Shown piece after piece: positions 1 through 12,088 of a stretch of DNA of 64,000 nucleotides. Below the pieces are notes generated by a model. The model searched no databases. It had not been told where the DNA came from and was given only the letters and a program-made list of their open reading frames with translations. The DNA comes from Vicia villosa (lineage: Eukaryota > Streptophyta > Magnoliopsida > Fabales > Fabaceae), in the NCBI RefSeq assembly GCF_029867415.1, contig NC_081181.1, positions 125,059,042-125,123,041 on the forward strand, written 5' to 3'. The position numbers and the translations under genes were made by a program. How positions within the stretch are numbered: the first letter of the stretch is position 1; each line of letters starts with the position of its first letter.

Positions 1-205
1 ATATTCTATACAAAATAGAAGCTTTGATTCCAAAAAAGAAGAATGAAAGTGTGTGAAAAGACTTTAGGATCTCTCATAAATGAAACATGCATTCATACTA
101 TCATGCATTTCATGGTTCTTTCAAAGACTTATGGGACCATTTCTATCCAGATTTCAAGATCAACAACAGATTTGACTTCTCACTGCCACAACTCCAAGAT
201 CAACT

Positions 206-1300
206 ATGGAACAACTCCGTGAGGAAATGGATGAGATGAGGGAACAAATGGGTCATCTTATGTTGGAAATGCAAGAATTGGTCCATAATCAGGGTGCACT
301 AAAAGAGGAAAACAGTCAGTTGAAGACTCAAGTGAGTTTGGTCATGGAAGTTCTGAAAAAGGTACTAAGAAAGGAAGGGGATGTTGTTCCTACTGCTGCA
401 ACAGAAGTTGTTGATCCCTTCTCTTCAGTAGGATCCTTTCCCACTCATGGAATACCTCAGGAAGTTCCTCCTCAACTCCATGTGCCATTACCTCCATGCC
501 AATCTGTTCTTCAAGGAGGCCAAATGTGTGGGAAAAAGCCTAAGATACCTCGGAGAATTCTCAATCCTATCCCGATGCCTTACGCTCAGTTACTTCCCCG
601 TTTGCTGAAGCTTCAGTTGATTGAGCTACGAGAATTGGCTACGCCTGAAAAGCTTCCCCCCACCTTTGATGCCAATGCTCGATGCGAGTTCCATTCTGGG
701 GCACCTGGTCATGACATTGAGAATTGTAGGGCGCTGAAGCAGCAAATTCAAGATCTCATTGATTAAAAAATGATTTTGTTCACCCCCGAGGGTATGTTTG
801 TTCGAGGAAATGGGGTTCCAACTGCGGTGGAAGAAAAGGTTGATTCATACTTCTATGTCAGATCTACTTCAAACCAGAAGCATAATGCACCATCTTGGGT
901 TCCAGGTTTCCCACCCCATCAGTCCCCATTTGTTTCACGGCCAAATCAAAAGAGGAAGACACCTGAACAGAATGGGTACTGGAGTCATTGCCATCAGCAG
1001 GGTCCACAAATGCCAAGGAGACCACCAAGAAGGATTGACCCAATTCCTATGACCTATAGTCAGCTGCTTTCTCATTTGCTCAAGGATTCTTTGGTCCAAC
1101 TAAGAGAGTTTAAGCCCCCTCCAATACCAATTCCTCAAGGATATGACTTAAATGCAAGGTGTGAGTACCATTCTGGGACATCTGGACATTCAACTGAGGA
1201 TTGTAATATTTTGAAACATCAAGTCCAAGATCTCATTGACTCCAAAGTAATGTCATTCACTCCGAATGGCCTGCGCATAAAACGAAGAGTTCATGCATAA
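206..1300 (+). pseudogene. gag-like protein with coiled coil and two zinc-knuckle modules, one in-frame stop (element L)
   Basis: One frame runs from the ATG at 206 to 1300, broken only by TAA at 764-766. About the first 60 residues are charged and heptad-like (MEQLREEMDEM...), probably a coiled coil for assembly. Then come two related modules, each made of a P-x-x-Y-x-Q-L-L segment, a proline-rich stretch and a knuckle C-x2-H-x5-H-x4-C, at 683-727 and 1160-1204, followed by an I/V-QDLID helix. The same knuckle occurs in the gag of the complete Ogre at 27910-27954, which ties this protein to Ogre gag. In the second module the codons after the aligned LID read on without a stop, so the TAA is probably a mutation. 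The gag core domain of about 130 residues seen in the complete element is missing. Homologous to the frame at 47048-48027 on the minus strand. Confidence 0.75.
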
Positions 1301-1698
1301 GTGAATGCCCGTATTCCAGAAAGTATCAAAAAAAAGAAGAATAAGCCCAAATGGAGTCAAGGCTCCTCAACATTGGCAATCATCATTTCATTTCCGTATT
1401 CTCACTTCAATATTCCCTATTTTGTTGAAGACTACTTCCTTGTCTGAGTTGGTTGGTATGATAATAATAAAAGCACCACAAATTCTCGAGCAACTTCTTC
1501 ATAATCTTTTCCAAAAAAAAAAAGAAATCAAGAATGTTTTGTAGAAGCATCTCTCATTCTCAAGGTTCTTATGCTCAGTTGTATCCGTGGAGGTTGGTGT
1601 TTCAGTTGGTGTTTGAGTTCTCTTTGCAACAAATAGCTTCTCTAAGTTTGGTGACTACGCAAGGTTCCTCCATGTTTAATGGCAAATACTTCTTCAAT

Positions 1699-1786
1699 GA
1701 ATATGCTTGGGACTCCCGCACGAGGGATAAGCAAGACGTACTCTTATCTTGAGCATTGCGCCATTTGCATTGCTCGAATCCCTAAA
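1699..1786 (+). repeat. Internal duplicated block, copy 1 (element L)
   Basis: About 88 bp around CTCCCGCACGAGGGATAAGC and the following ACTCTTATCTTGAGCATTGC, ending CGAATCCCTAAA. It recurs at 2126-2212 with a few substitutions, and both copies are also present in R on the minus strand. Confidence 0.75.
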
Positions 1787-2125
1787 AGCATTACAAATTC
1801 CTATGTGAATCCGTCAGAATCTTCTTCTGTGTGATGATCAAGAGTGTTCTTCACAATGCTTCTCATTCTCAAGGTTCTACTTCACATATCAGTTGCCTTT
1901 TCTCATGATCTCCTTCTCAGTGGCCTTGCTAGTTAACAGAGACAAGAAGAACACGAGAAACAAATTGATGTGATTCTATTGCCTTGTGCTCATTCGTTTC
2001 CTTGTTTGTTGGAATCACAATTGGTTAAGATTCTAGCATTGGGACTTCTTCACCACAAGTAGCTCTCTTGAGTTGAGGATCATACAAGATTCTTCCCGTT
2101 TATGATGGCGATTACTACTCTAGCA

Positions 2126-2212
2126 ACTATGCTTGGGGCTCCCGCACGAGGGATAAGCAAGACGTACTCTTATCTTGAGCATTGCATCACTCGCATTGCT
2201 CGAATCCCTAAA
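2126..2212 (+). repeat. Internal duplicated block, copy 2 (element L)
   Basis: Second copy of the block at 1699-1786. The R counterparts lie near 46163-46253 and 46578-46668, so the duplication predates the split of L and R. Confidence 0.75.
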
Positions 2213-4069
2213 GCAAAGCAAAAGTTTACAACTCATGGGTGACTTTGTTGGAGTTCTCTTTTGAAGTAATCTGAAGTGTTTGGAAGGAACTGCAGAAAGT
2301 ATTCAAGCTCAACAAGTCCAGACGGAGTCAAGTCTCCTCAACAACGACACCCATTTAGTTTCTTACTGCATTCTCATTGTAATTTTTCACTTGTTTGTTT
2401 AAGCATTTATAGCATGTAAAAACTTGTTAATTTCTGAATGAAAATAAATACATTGTTTATGTTTGTTTTGAAGAAATCCATTCGTTTTCACTCATAAATG
2501 TTTTTGGCATTACGATACCAACTTTACTAATCACTTGCTTAGGCAAAAAGCTGAGGGAGAATGATGAAAAACAAAAATGCAAAACCTCCAATTGTGTGCC
2601 TTTGAATAAAACCCTACTGAGGATGTACAGGCATTGTTTCAAATCCCCAAACACCGGAGATATAAGGGAGATAGACCCTCGTTAACCCCTTTGAGCCTTG
2701 GAGAAGGAGTTTCTTTTCTAATCATAAAAACCCTTATTTTAACCTTGGGGCAGGGTAGCGTTCATTTAACTTGATCGAGTGTTCAAAACTCACCAAAAGG
2801 GTATGCATCTAAGGATACAACAATGGTTATCCTCCAAAAGGTTGAGGAATGTCAAGACCGCAATGATTATCTTTATTCCGTCAAGAGATCAAGAGATGAC
2901 GATACCACAATGGTAATCCTTCATCAAATCAAAGGAGCGAGGCAGTCGCAATCACCTCCAACGAATCAAAGACTATGCGAGGTCACACGACTTGTTCAAA
3001 AAAAAAGAGAGCAAAAAAAAAAGTGGCAAAAAAATAATGAAAATAAAAGAGGATGAAAAGAAAAATGGCAAAAGAAGCATAAAAAAAAAAGAAGACGATG
3101 AAATTGCCAAACAAGAACAAAGTCGTGTGACAATGAATCAGAAGAATAAAAGGTGAGCGACCGCCATGTCCAAAGAACTTCATTGAGTCCTCAACCATCT
3201 CAAATTCCTTGTGAGGGATGAACACTCATGTCGAGTTAATTGAACCTAGGATTGGAGAACATCACGAAGGGGGTGGGTACCAAATAATTTTGAGCCTAAA
3301 AATCCTTTGTTTTCTAAAAACCGTGAACCTGGCCAAGTTACAACCCTTAAAAGTCCTAATTGAAGTAGGGTTTATTTTGAAAGCGCACTCTGATGAGATA
3401 ACATTTAACTGACTCCCAATGAAGCGTAACTCATATCCATGTTGGTATCGTATGCTTGCTTTATCTTCCATATGCAAAAATCGAGGTTGTGTCGACTAGT
3501 GATCCATTCACAAGAGGTCGCAACCTCATTCCATAAAAAGTTTCTTTAAACTTCAAGACTAACTTAGGCTTTGCATTAGAATTATCATTCTTAGAATTAA
3601 CATTCTTTTGCATGCCAAATATGCGCTTAACATCAAGGAAATTTTCAAGGATGAGAATCAGTGAGCAACTTGATCATGTCAAAATACAAGAGACTTGAGA
3701 ACTCCGAGGAGTAAAAGCTAAATCATCCCAAATGCCGACCACCAAGGGGAAAGTTATCCAAAGAACTCCGTTGGGCATGAACAATTAATACTTTCTTTGA
3801 TTACCTTGAGGAGAAGACTTTGAAGACTCCGTTGAGCGTGGTAAAGTTGTTTCCATGTTGTTTGACTTCAAAACAAAGAAAGATTGAGGATTCTAGTAAG
3901 ATATACCTAATCAGGGGCAATCAAGTCGAGGAATCTCTCATGACATCAACCAATCTGGGGCAGTTACGTCGAGATTTGACAAATCTCTCCAAGGATCCAC
4001 TGGGGCAATTTCCTTCATGGGTCATGAAACTTGGGGCACGATCTTCTGAGTTTTATTGTCCTCTCCCAA

Positions 4070-4190
4070 ATCATAGGAGTTTATTTCTCCTAGAACCTTG
4101 GTCTCTCCCCAACCATAGGAGTTTATTTCTCCTAGAAATTTGGTCTCTCCTCAAGCATAAGGGTTTATCCCTCCTAGGAGTCGTTCTACT
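4070..4190 (+). repeat. Three short repeats with self-complementary TAGGAG...CTCCTA cores
   Basis: Three units of roughly 40 bp, each with TAGGAG-TTTATTT-CTCCTA or a variant, able to fold into a short hairpin, separated by GGTCTCTCC-type spacers. The same units appear in R on the minus strand near 44093-44205. Confidence 0.55.
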
Positions 4191-4730
4191 TCCCTAATCA
4201 AAGCTCCTTATCTGGGTCTCTCATCCCCAGCATGGTGAATCGAGGGAATCTCCTCAAACTGAAAATCCTCCAACCAGTGGCACATGGTGAGAAGTCAGAA
4301 ATCATTCCTCAAGTCAAAGAAAAAGCGCATCTTACAAATCAAAGTCCAATATCTATTGGCACCTCCATATGGTCCTTAACATTAAGGGGATTCTCCCTGG
4401 TGTTTCCCTCACTAATGCCTTTATTTGGCACTCTGCATATAGCGTTCACTGCATATAACATTGCATCCTCAAAAGCGTAGCATATCCATCAAAATGGATC
4501 ATTACGCCATAGGAAAATTCAAACATGCATACAAAGCATAAGCCAGATAATACAAATCCGCACCCAGTCAAGACAATAATACATCCCCACACAAAAGGTT
4601 GTCCTTACAAATTCTGACTGATATCTGCTACTACATTTCAATTCTCTTCCAACCACGGTGCCGAGGCGAGGTATCTTCAATCTCTGATGAGTGTCTGACA
4701 CAATGTCTTCTTTTGTCTCCTGGTGTCGAG

Positions 4731-6015
4731 TCGATGTTGAGTCATAGATCGTAAGAGATCTTATTCTTTCAGTCCTGAAGATCATGCTTAGGTCTTCTCC
4801 TGGTGTCGAGTCGATGTTGAGTCATAGATCGTAATAGATCTTATTCTTTCAGTCCTGAAGATCATGCTTAGGTCTTCTCCTGGTGTCGAGTCGATGTTGA
4901 GTCATAGATCGTAATAGATCTTATTCTTTCAGTCCTGAAGATCATGCTTAGGTCTTCTCCTGATGTTGAGTCGATGTTGAGTCATAGATCGTAATAGATC
5001 TTATTCTTTCATTCCTGAAGATCATGTTTAGGTCTTCTCCTGATGTTGAGTCGATGTTGAGTCATAGATCGTAATAGATCTTATTCTTTCAGTCCTGAAG
5101 ATCATGCTTAGGTCTTCTCCTGATGTTGAGTCGATGTTGAGTCATAGATCATATTCTTTCAGTCCTGAAGATCGTACGAGATCCTCTCCTGATGTCGAGT
5201 CGATGTTGAGTCATAGATCGTAAGAGATCTTATTCTTTCAGTCCTGAAGATCATGCTTAGGTCTTCTCCTGATGTTGAGTCGATGTTGAGTCATAGATCG
5301 TAATAGATCTTATTCTTTCAGTCCTGAAGATCATGCTTAGGTCTTCTCCTGATGTTGAGTCGATGTTGAGTCATAGATCATATTCTTTCAGTCCTGAAGA
5401 TCGTACGAGATCCTCTCCTGATGTCGAGTCGATGTTGAGTCATAGATCGTAAGAGATCTTATTCTTTCAGTCCTGAAGATCATGCTTAGGTCTTCTCCTG
5501 GTGTCGAGTCGATGTTGAGTCATAGATCGTAAGAGATCTTATTCTTTCAGTCCTGAAGATCATGCTTAGGTCTTCTCCTGATGTTGAGTCGATGTTGAGT
5601 CATAGATCGTAATAGATCTTATTCTTTCATTCCTGAAGATCATGTTTAGGTCTTCTCCTGATGTTGAGTCGATGTTGAGTCATAGATCGTAATAGATCTT
5701 ATTCTTTCAGTCCTGAAGATCATGCTTAGGTCTTCTCCTGATGTTGAGTCGATGTTGAGTCATAGATCATATTCTTTCAGTCCTGAAGATCGTACGAGAT
5801 CCTCTCCTGATGTCGAGTCGATGTTGAGTCATAGATCGTAAAAGATCTTATTCTTTCAGTCCTGAAGATCATGCTTAGGTCTTCTCCTGATGTTGAGTCG
5901 ATGTTGAGTCATAGGTCGTAAGAGATCTTATTCTTTCAGTCCTGAAGATCGTACGAGATCCTCTCCTGATGTCGAGTCGATGTTGAGTCATAGATCGCTA
6001 CGAGATCTTATCTTT
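4731..6015 (+). repeat. Minisatellite, 17 units of about 80 bp (some about 67 bp), in the 3' untranslated region of element L
   Basis: I count 17 occurrences of the unit core TCGATGTTGAGTCATAGATC. The common period is 80 bp (for example the word GGTCTTCTCC at 4791, 4871 and 4951). Short units lacking about 13 bp occur at about 5146, 5366 and 5753. The order of short and long units suggests a higher-order duplication. The array lies just upstream of the polypurine tract, where Ogre/Tat elements are known to carry variable tandem repeats. A related array is in R at about 42100-43036. Confidence 0.92.
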
Positions 6016-6292
6016 TCGGTCATTGTTTCGTACCACCATTCTCTTTGAAAACCCCGTGTCGGCACCGCTACCACGTTATAAGCTATCTCCATTCAAACCC
6101 ATTACCCACTGTAAATTCTTCCACCAGAAAAACAAAAACAAAAATTCTCTTTCCCCAGCAGATATCAACAAACAAAAATAAGGATAACACTTACACCATC
6201 TTACTTTCAAGACAAATTTCTGGTACTTTGATATTTAATCTTCTTCTACCTCGAATGCTCGAAAGGCTAGCGCCAATCTCGCCTTCAGGTTT

Positions 6293-6314
6293 AAGAGGAT
6301 TAAATAGGGGCAGC
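6293..6314 (+). other. Polypurine tract of element L
   Basis: AAGAGGATTAAATAGGGGCAGC sits directly before the LTR start TGTCATACCCC. It corresponds to GAATAGGGGCAAC before the LTR at 36022. It primes plus-strand DNA synthesis. Confidence 0.8.
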
Positions 6315-8413
6315 TGTCATACCCCAAATTTGTCCTACCCGTTAATTTCTAACTGGCTTTAGCTTCGCATTTCATCTGCATACCTCCATTAGGTCATTAA
6401 CACATCATGCATTATTAATCAATAAATTGGCATGGGATCAAGGATCTTGAAGGGTTAAGGTTTCATTGGTACTTTGAGGCTTCTTATCTTCAAGGTGTCT
6501 ATATCAATCAAGTTGGAGCCGAGGTTTCTAAGGTCTTTTTCAGTTAAAGTTATAAAACTAGGGTTTATTTCCCTATGATTGAGTTTGGTCTTATAAGCAT
6601 CATGGGCTGCTTCTCAACACTTGAGTTATTAATGACTTGATCACACATTTCACGCTTAGTCCTCTTTTGCTACTCAAGGAACAAGGCTTTTGAATCAATA
6701 TCTCAACACGTGGCGATGATTATAGCGTTAAGTTTGGTGTGGTGCTTGCTTGGAATATAAGTCACCTTGGTTCAACTATTGTTTGCTTGAATTTCTTAAT
6801 AAAGAGTGTAGAAGAAATATTACAAAAGTGAGGGTTGACTTTTGTTGACCAATTCACTTCGGCTTCCTCATTGGAATTTGACCATTACTACATCAATATT
6901 AAGGAATTCATTCAAATAGATATAAGAAAGGTTACATGTTATTGAATTGAAATTCAAATTCAAAAAAGGGGGAAATTTCAAGCTTTAGATTTGGAAAAGG
7001 AAGCAACTTTTGAAAGAGACATCATTCTAAAACCACAAGACAAAGTTTTCTTACAAATTCAAGTTGTGCTAACCATTCAAGTTCAAGAGTCCAAATGATT
7101 CAATCAATCATTCAAAGCTAATACAAAAAAGCCATACACTTCCTACAAGGCCTTGAAGCATCCAATTTACGAAGACACGGGTTATGTACAAGTTCTTACA
7201 AGTGTTACAAAATACCAAAGGTTTTATTACATTCGGTCCCTATTTCGAATTCTAAACGATATGTTAATTCTAGTGGGCATAAGCCAAAGTTGTGTCCCTC
7301 GCCAAAGCTTGCCTCGGTTCGTCTCTTCCATTTCTCCGTTACACAAGTGAGCAGCTCCTGCACATTCAAGAAAAAGAACCCGGTTCAAACAAAAACTAAC
7401 AACTTGCATACAAGACAAACCGAACAAAAACTAAATGCTAACTCCATAAACCCAACAGCATCCTAACATTCATACACAGCTCAATTCTAACTTTTAAATC
7501 CTCATTACAAAACATCTAATAACAACCTAGCACCATTCATTACAACCAGTCCCTGCAAAATTCCATTCTAACCTACTGTTGCAACAAGTCTGCATACACA
7601 CATAAGCACATCCAATTACTGACTTTCAGTAAACAGCCAGCAAGAGTTTTACTAACCAAGCCTTTTTACCCACCTGCAAATTGAGCCAATCTCTGCATAA
7701 ACCAAGTGCAAACTGAACCGGGTCTCTTTAAGGAAATGCAGTTGCGCCTTCTGAATTGTTCACTTGCCCAAGACTCAAATGGCAGCCCTGCACATAAAAA
7801 GAATAAATAGCAGCACATATCAAGACCTACAGGAAAACCTTCATGAATGGGAAACGATTCGATTACAAATCAGATTTGTTCAGTACATGGAACCCAGTCC
7901 TAGCTTCATGTCAGCCCATAACCTCATACAAGCCTAAAGAGAAAAAACCATGGAACAGCTCCAAAAGGATCAATATATTCTACATGAGCTCAGAAAAAAA
8001 ACCATTTTATAACTTCCCATTCTAACTTCAATATCTTACAAACAGTTTCACTTTACATTCAATAAACAACCAATTTAGCTACAAACTCGGCCCATGTCAA
8101 TGCAACTAACATCATAACAGAAAAAGAACATTCATAACAACCTACCCTCACACCTCACCAACAACCACATAACTAACTGAGTCCTAACCAATTATTAATC
8201 GCCCTAACTTCCAGTTTCACATCAATTCATAACAGTCATAACAGAAAAATAACTAACCTTCAAACTCTCCTAACCACCTTCTAACTGTCAAACCGAGTCA
8301 TAACAAACTCTAACCAACTCATAACTACCAAAAACCGAAATAACAGAATCAGTTACTTGTCCCTAACTACCTTATAGCAGAAAAATAAAGTTTGAGAACT
8401 AACCTTCAACTTC

Positions 8414-8420
8414 TATAAAG
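8414..8420 (+). promoter_or_regulatory. Candidate TATA box in the LTR of element L
   Basis: TATAAAG about 2.1 kb into the LTR, followed by a pyrimidine-rich stretch (CTCCATCACTTTGGCTCTC). The position is similar to the TATA motifs of the A and B LTRs. Confidence 0.45.
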
Positions 8421-9824
8421 TCAGAGCTTGCTCCATCACTTTGGCTCTCTCGATTCATCACCACACTTCACACTCTCCATCTCAATCTCCACCACGATTC
8501 ATCACCACACTTCACACTCTCCATCTCAATCTCCACCACGATTCACCATCACCTTCACAAAGAGCTCCCCGTGAAGCTTCCTCAGAGCAATCATCAAGCT
8601 CTGAATGAAGCTGAACTGAACTACTCTTCACCCTCACGCTCCATAATTCTCTCCGCAACATCTTCATCATCTCCATCACCACAATCTCCTTCAATATTCA
8701 ACTCTCTCCCTCGATCTTGCAACAAACAACAATAAAGCACAGAATTACAGAGAAAAAGAAGAAGAGGTGTGAATCGGAAGACGAAAACGAAACTAAAAGG
8801 AGAAAGAAACTGGAGACTCACCAAGTTCCGGATTTCTCGACGTCACACCTGCATCGGTTTGTCTCCAATTCATTGAGTTGAGACGAAATTCTGAACATGG
8901 AGAAAGCAAGTTAGGACGGAGGACTCGGTGTTGCTTACGGCGCCGCAGAGTGAAAATTCATCGGAGACAAGAGGTGCGACGAGAGCGGAAGCGAGAGGTT
9001 GAGACGGCGAGATAAGGAGAGTAAGAGCGTCGTCGGAGATATTCGCCGGTGAAACTTTTGGCCGCCGTTGTTCGTGAGAGAGAGAGGAGTTCCAAGAGGT
9101 AATTCGATGCGTCGCTTGATTTTAAACCCTAATTCCTCTTTCTTTATCTTTTTATTTTTTTATTTTAGCATAAAAATCCATTAATGTAATTTAAGTGTGC
9201 ATTGAATGTGGTTTTAGTTGGAAATAACTGAGTTTAACTTTGATTAAGTAATAATCGGAAGAAAAACAAGATCAATTTGGATCCATGATGCCTCATTCCT
9301 TGGACCATTCACCGTATTGCTATCACACACCCCACTGAGACCCATGGCGCCATTTTTGGCCAACAAAAAAAGACTGTAACAAAAAACGCCCTTGGGCCTT
9401 CCTGTTTGGGCCCTATGCCCATCTGCTAATCACCACCGTTTCTAATTTCACACCCCCTGGATCCATATTATTTTCATGCTAGACTTTAGGTTTTTTAATT
9501 GTTTTTTTAATTAGTTTTTACTACATTTTTTTTTAGATAATAAAAGAGACAATAGAATCATGTTTTTCTAGGTAGATTTAGGTGATTTTAGGATTAATTT
9601 TAGTCTTGGAATTTTCTCATAAAAATAATTGATTTTAGGCTAATTTTGGCATTTAATTTCCTTCATAAAAAGGTCATAAAAAAATAGTAGTTTTTTAGTT
9701 TCATTTTCGTACTAACGCTTGAACCATTTTCTTTATGTTTTGTATCATTTTCATGCTATTTTTTGTATAATTGTTGTGTGATTTTGCTACTTATTTTTTG
9801 CCATATCTTTGGCCTACCTTGTTA

Positions 9825-9829
9825 ATACC
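9825..9829 (+). repeat. Target site duplication of element A, left copy (ATACC)
   Basis: ATACC directly before TGTTATACCCC; the same five bases follow the 3' LTR at 40636-40640. Confidence 0.9.
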
Positions 9830-10289
9830 TGTTATACCCCAAAATTTGCCCACTTCTTTTTTCAGGAAAGTTTCAATATGAAAATTAAGAGTCTCATATA
9901 AACATGGATTTTTTCAAAATATCCTGACATATGAAGAACTTGGTTTTCAGAATTTTTCTTACACAGTAACTTGGCTTACAGTGGAATTTATTCTTACGCA
10001 AACGCCAAATACTGTTCTTTACTTCACAAATACTATTTATTTATTTTACAGATAAATAGTACTAACACAGTTCATGCAGGGTTAAATCTTTTTGCAGGCG
10101 CAAAAGCAGGAAACTCACACTGTACTGGTAACAATTGTTTTTGTTTTCCCACTAACTTTTGTGCTATATTCCATTATTTTCAAAATCTTTTCAAATCTAT
10201 CCTTTCAAATTCAAATCTCACATCAAATTCTAAATCATCTTTCAAATTTCTACTTCATCATCCATTTTCTTTCTTCTTTCCTAGCAAGA

Positions 10290-10457
10290 ATGGCAAAATG
10301 GATAGAGACACTGTTTCTTACAGTCATCACCATTGCTACGGTGATCATGACTTTCTTCTGCCTACACAGTCCTGAGAAGTGTGGACCTGCAATGGTTGCA
10401 TTCCCAATCCTCTACATGTTATTGATCATAGCATGGTTCATCAACCGTCATTTTTAA
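10290..10457 (+). CDS. 55-residue two-helix membrane-like micro-ORF in the LTR (element A, 5' copy)
   Basis: ATG at 10290 in a good plant context (AAGAATGGC). The product has two strongly hydrophobic segments, roughly residues 8-24 and 38-51, separated by a short charged turn with Cys and Pro, and ends in RH-F. The same frame is open in the 3' LTR (36482-36649) and in the diverged LTR B (20251-20418). It lies about 1.6 kb upstream of the TATA box, so it would not be on the genomic transcript started there unless it comes from readthrough of the 3' LTR or another start. I recognise no family. It could be chance, because the substitutions between A and B are mostly replacing ones. Confidence 0.3.
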   Translation: MAKWIETLFLTVITIATVIMTFFCLHSPEKCGPAMVAFPILYMLLIIAWFINRHF

Positions 10458-12080
10458 AATTTGTCGTGTTTCTTATTTTCTTAAACGTACCGTTTATTCG
10501 TCGTACTTTTCAATATAGTATGTAATATTTATACTGTCAGTATTAAATGTTGTACTAGTTGTCATAATATTGCTTAATTACTAAGATAATATTTTGTGTA
10601 TTTTCTGCCAGTCAAATATTTCTATTTCTGTGCATTAAATAATTTTCAGGTTATTATCGGTAATTTTGCCCGCATACCGTAAATATCAGTTATTTATTAT
10701 GTTTCTGTTTTCTAACAAGTCATGTAAATAAATTTTCATGCTTCACACCAAACAAAAACAAAAATAACAACAAAAAAAAAAAAAGAAAATTAACTTTGAC
10801 GGTTGATTTTTCACTTTAACTGCTGCTTCAGTACACGAACAGTCGGTTGACAGACAAACTGCAGACAGTACAATTCACAGTGATTTGTACAATCAATCAA
10901 ATCAATCATTCACAATTCAAATTTCCAAGATTTTTGTGTTAGAAGTCTTCTGAATATCACATGATTAGCAGAAACTCAACACTGCACAAAAATCAGGTAC
11001 GCTTAACTGCCTCCTATACAGACAGTCCCTAATCAGGGTTTTTCTTGTTTTAACAGGAGCAACAAGTTTTGAGAGCTCAAATGGATTTCATATACATCCA
11101 TACATCTCAAAGTACCATCATACAAATTTTCAAACTTCAATTCACTCAGACGCACCGTCAGCAGCTCAAACAGTCAACAGACGACCCGTTTGACCAAAAA
11201 AGTCAACTGACAGTCAAAAATGAAATTTTTTGTCAAAGTCCATATTTTGTCAAAGGATTCAACATTTGATCATTGGATGATCACAATTCATCAAGGAAAG
11301 ATCAAAAATCAACAAAACCCTAAGATTCAAAATTAGGGTTTTTGCCTGAAAAGTCAACTCAACTTTGACTGATCATAACTCTCTCATCCTTCATCCAAAA
11401 AATGTCAACCAAAGCTCATTTTGAAGGAAATTCAATTATCTTTCAAATGCAATTGATCCCATGGTCATAGCATTCACCATTTGAAAAATATGGCCAAAGA
11501 CATTACAGGTCATTTTCAAAGTCAACAAAAAGACACTTTTTTCAAATGGACACACAAGGAGAACCAAAAATCATTTTGATATGAGACCAAAGACATTGGT
11601 TAGAGGACTCTTTGAGGTTTCCAAAAAGTGCAAGATCTCCTTCATATGACAAAAATTGAAGGATTTACACCTTGTTGAAGTTGGCTAAATTTTGGGAAAA
11701 TGCATGAAATCAACATTGCTCAAAAATGTTTTTTTTCCAAATGAGTCCAAGTTTTTATGGTCCAAACATCTTTGCCATGTTACTATGGGCCTCCCACGAC
11801 CAAGACAAAGCCCACATCTTTATTGGCCATTTTTTTGCATAATTTTATCTTACTTTAAGATTAAAATTAAAAGGAAAATGCATGGATAATGGTTGCTTGG
11901 CCTCCAAGTATGACTCACTTCAAGGAATCTTCATTTTTTCTGCAAGAATTGAAGAGCAAGACAAGAGCATTGAATGGAGTCAAGCTTGGTCAACAATTCA
12001 AAGATTTTTAATATTTTAAAAATCAAACTTTCAACAAAGACAACAAAGCTTCTTAGCTTGAGTTCCAAGCAACTTTGGGC

Positions 12081-12088
12081 TATAAAAG
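12081..12088 (+). promoter_or_regulatory. TATA box of the element A 5' LTR
   Basis: TATAAAAG in GGGCTATAAAAGAAGC. In LTR B the equivalent place reads TATAAATA (22031) although the surrounding sequence is diverged. Transcription would start about 30 bp downstream. Confidence 0.65.

Larger units (their letters stand above)
1301..4730 (+). other. Non-coding internal region of element L
   Basis: No retrotransposon domain or long open frame was found. Much of it matches, in reverse orientation, 43600-47040 of element R, including the duplicated block at 1699-1786 / 2126-2212, the stretch around 2640-2780 and the stretch around 3240-3480. Parts also match element D near 63440-63560. It therefore belongs to the element family and is not host DNA. 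Around 2997-3110 a tract rich in A replaces the hairpin array present in R and D. Confidence 0.6.
6315..9829 (+). mobile_element. 3' LTR of element L, first part (interrupted by element A)
   Basis: Starts TGTCATACCCCAAATTTGTC after the polypurine tract. It matches the start of R's LTR (minus strand from 53570). The match to R is lost at 9829, where element A begins, and resumes at 40641. A plausible TATA box is at 8414. The small open frames inside are not conserved in R and I do not count them as genes. Confidence 0.88.

Noticed and set aside
4731..6015. CRISPR-like array
   Set aside because: Units are contiguous tandem copies with no unique spacers, in a plant retrotransposon.
10092..10289. 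Longer N-terminal extension of the micro-ORF
   Set aside because: The upstream codons are low-complexity and the frame is not open in LTR B; only the part from 10290 is shared.
11330..11345. Telomere-like AAACCCTAA words
   Set aside because: Single scattered copies, no tandem array.
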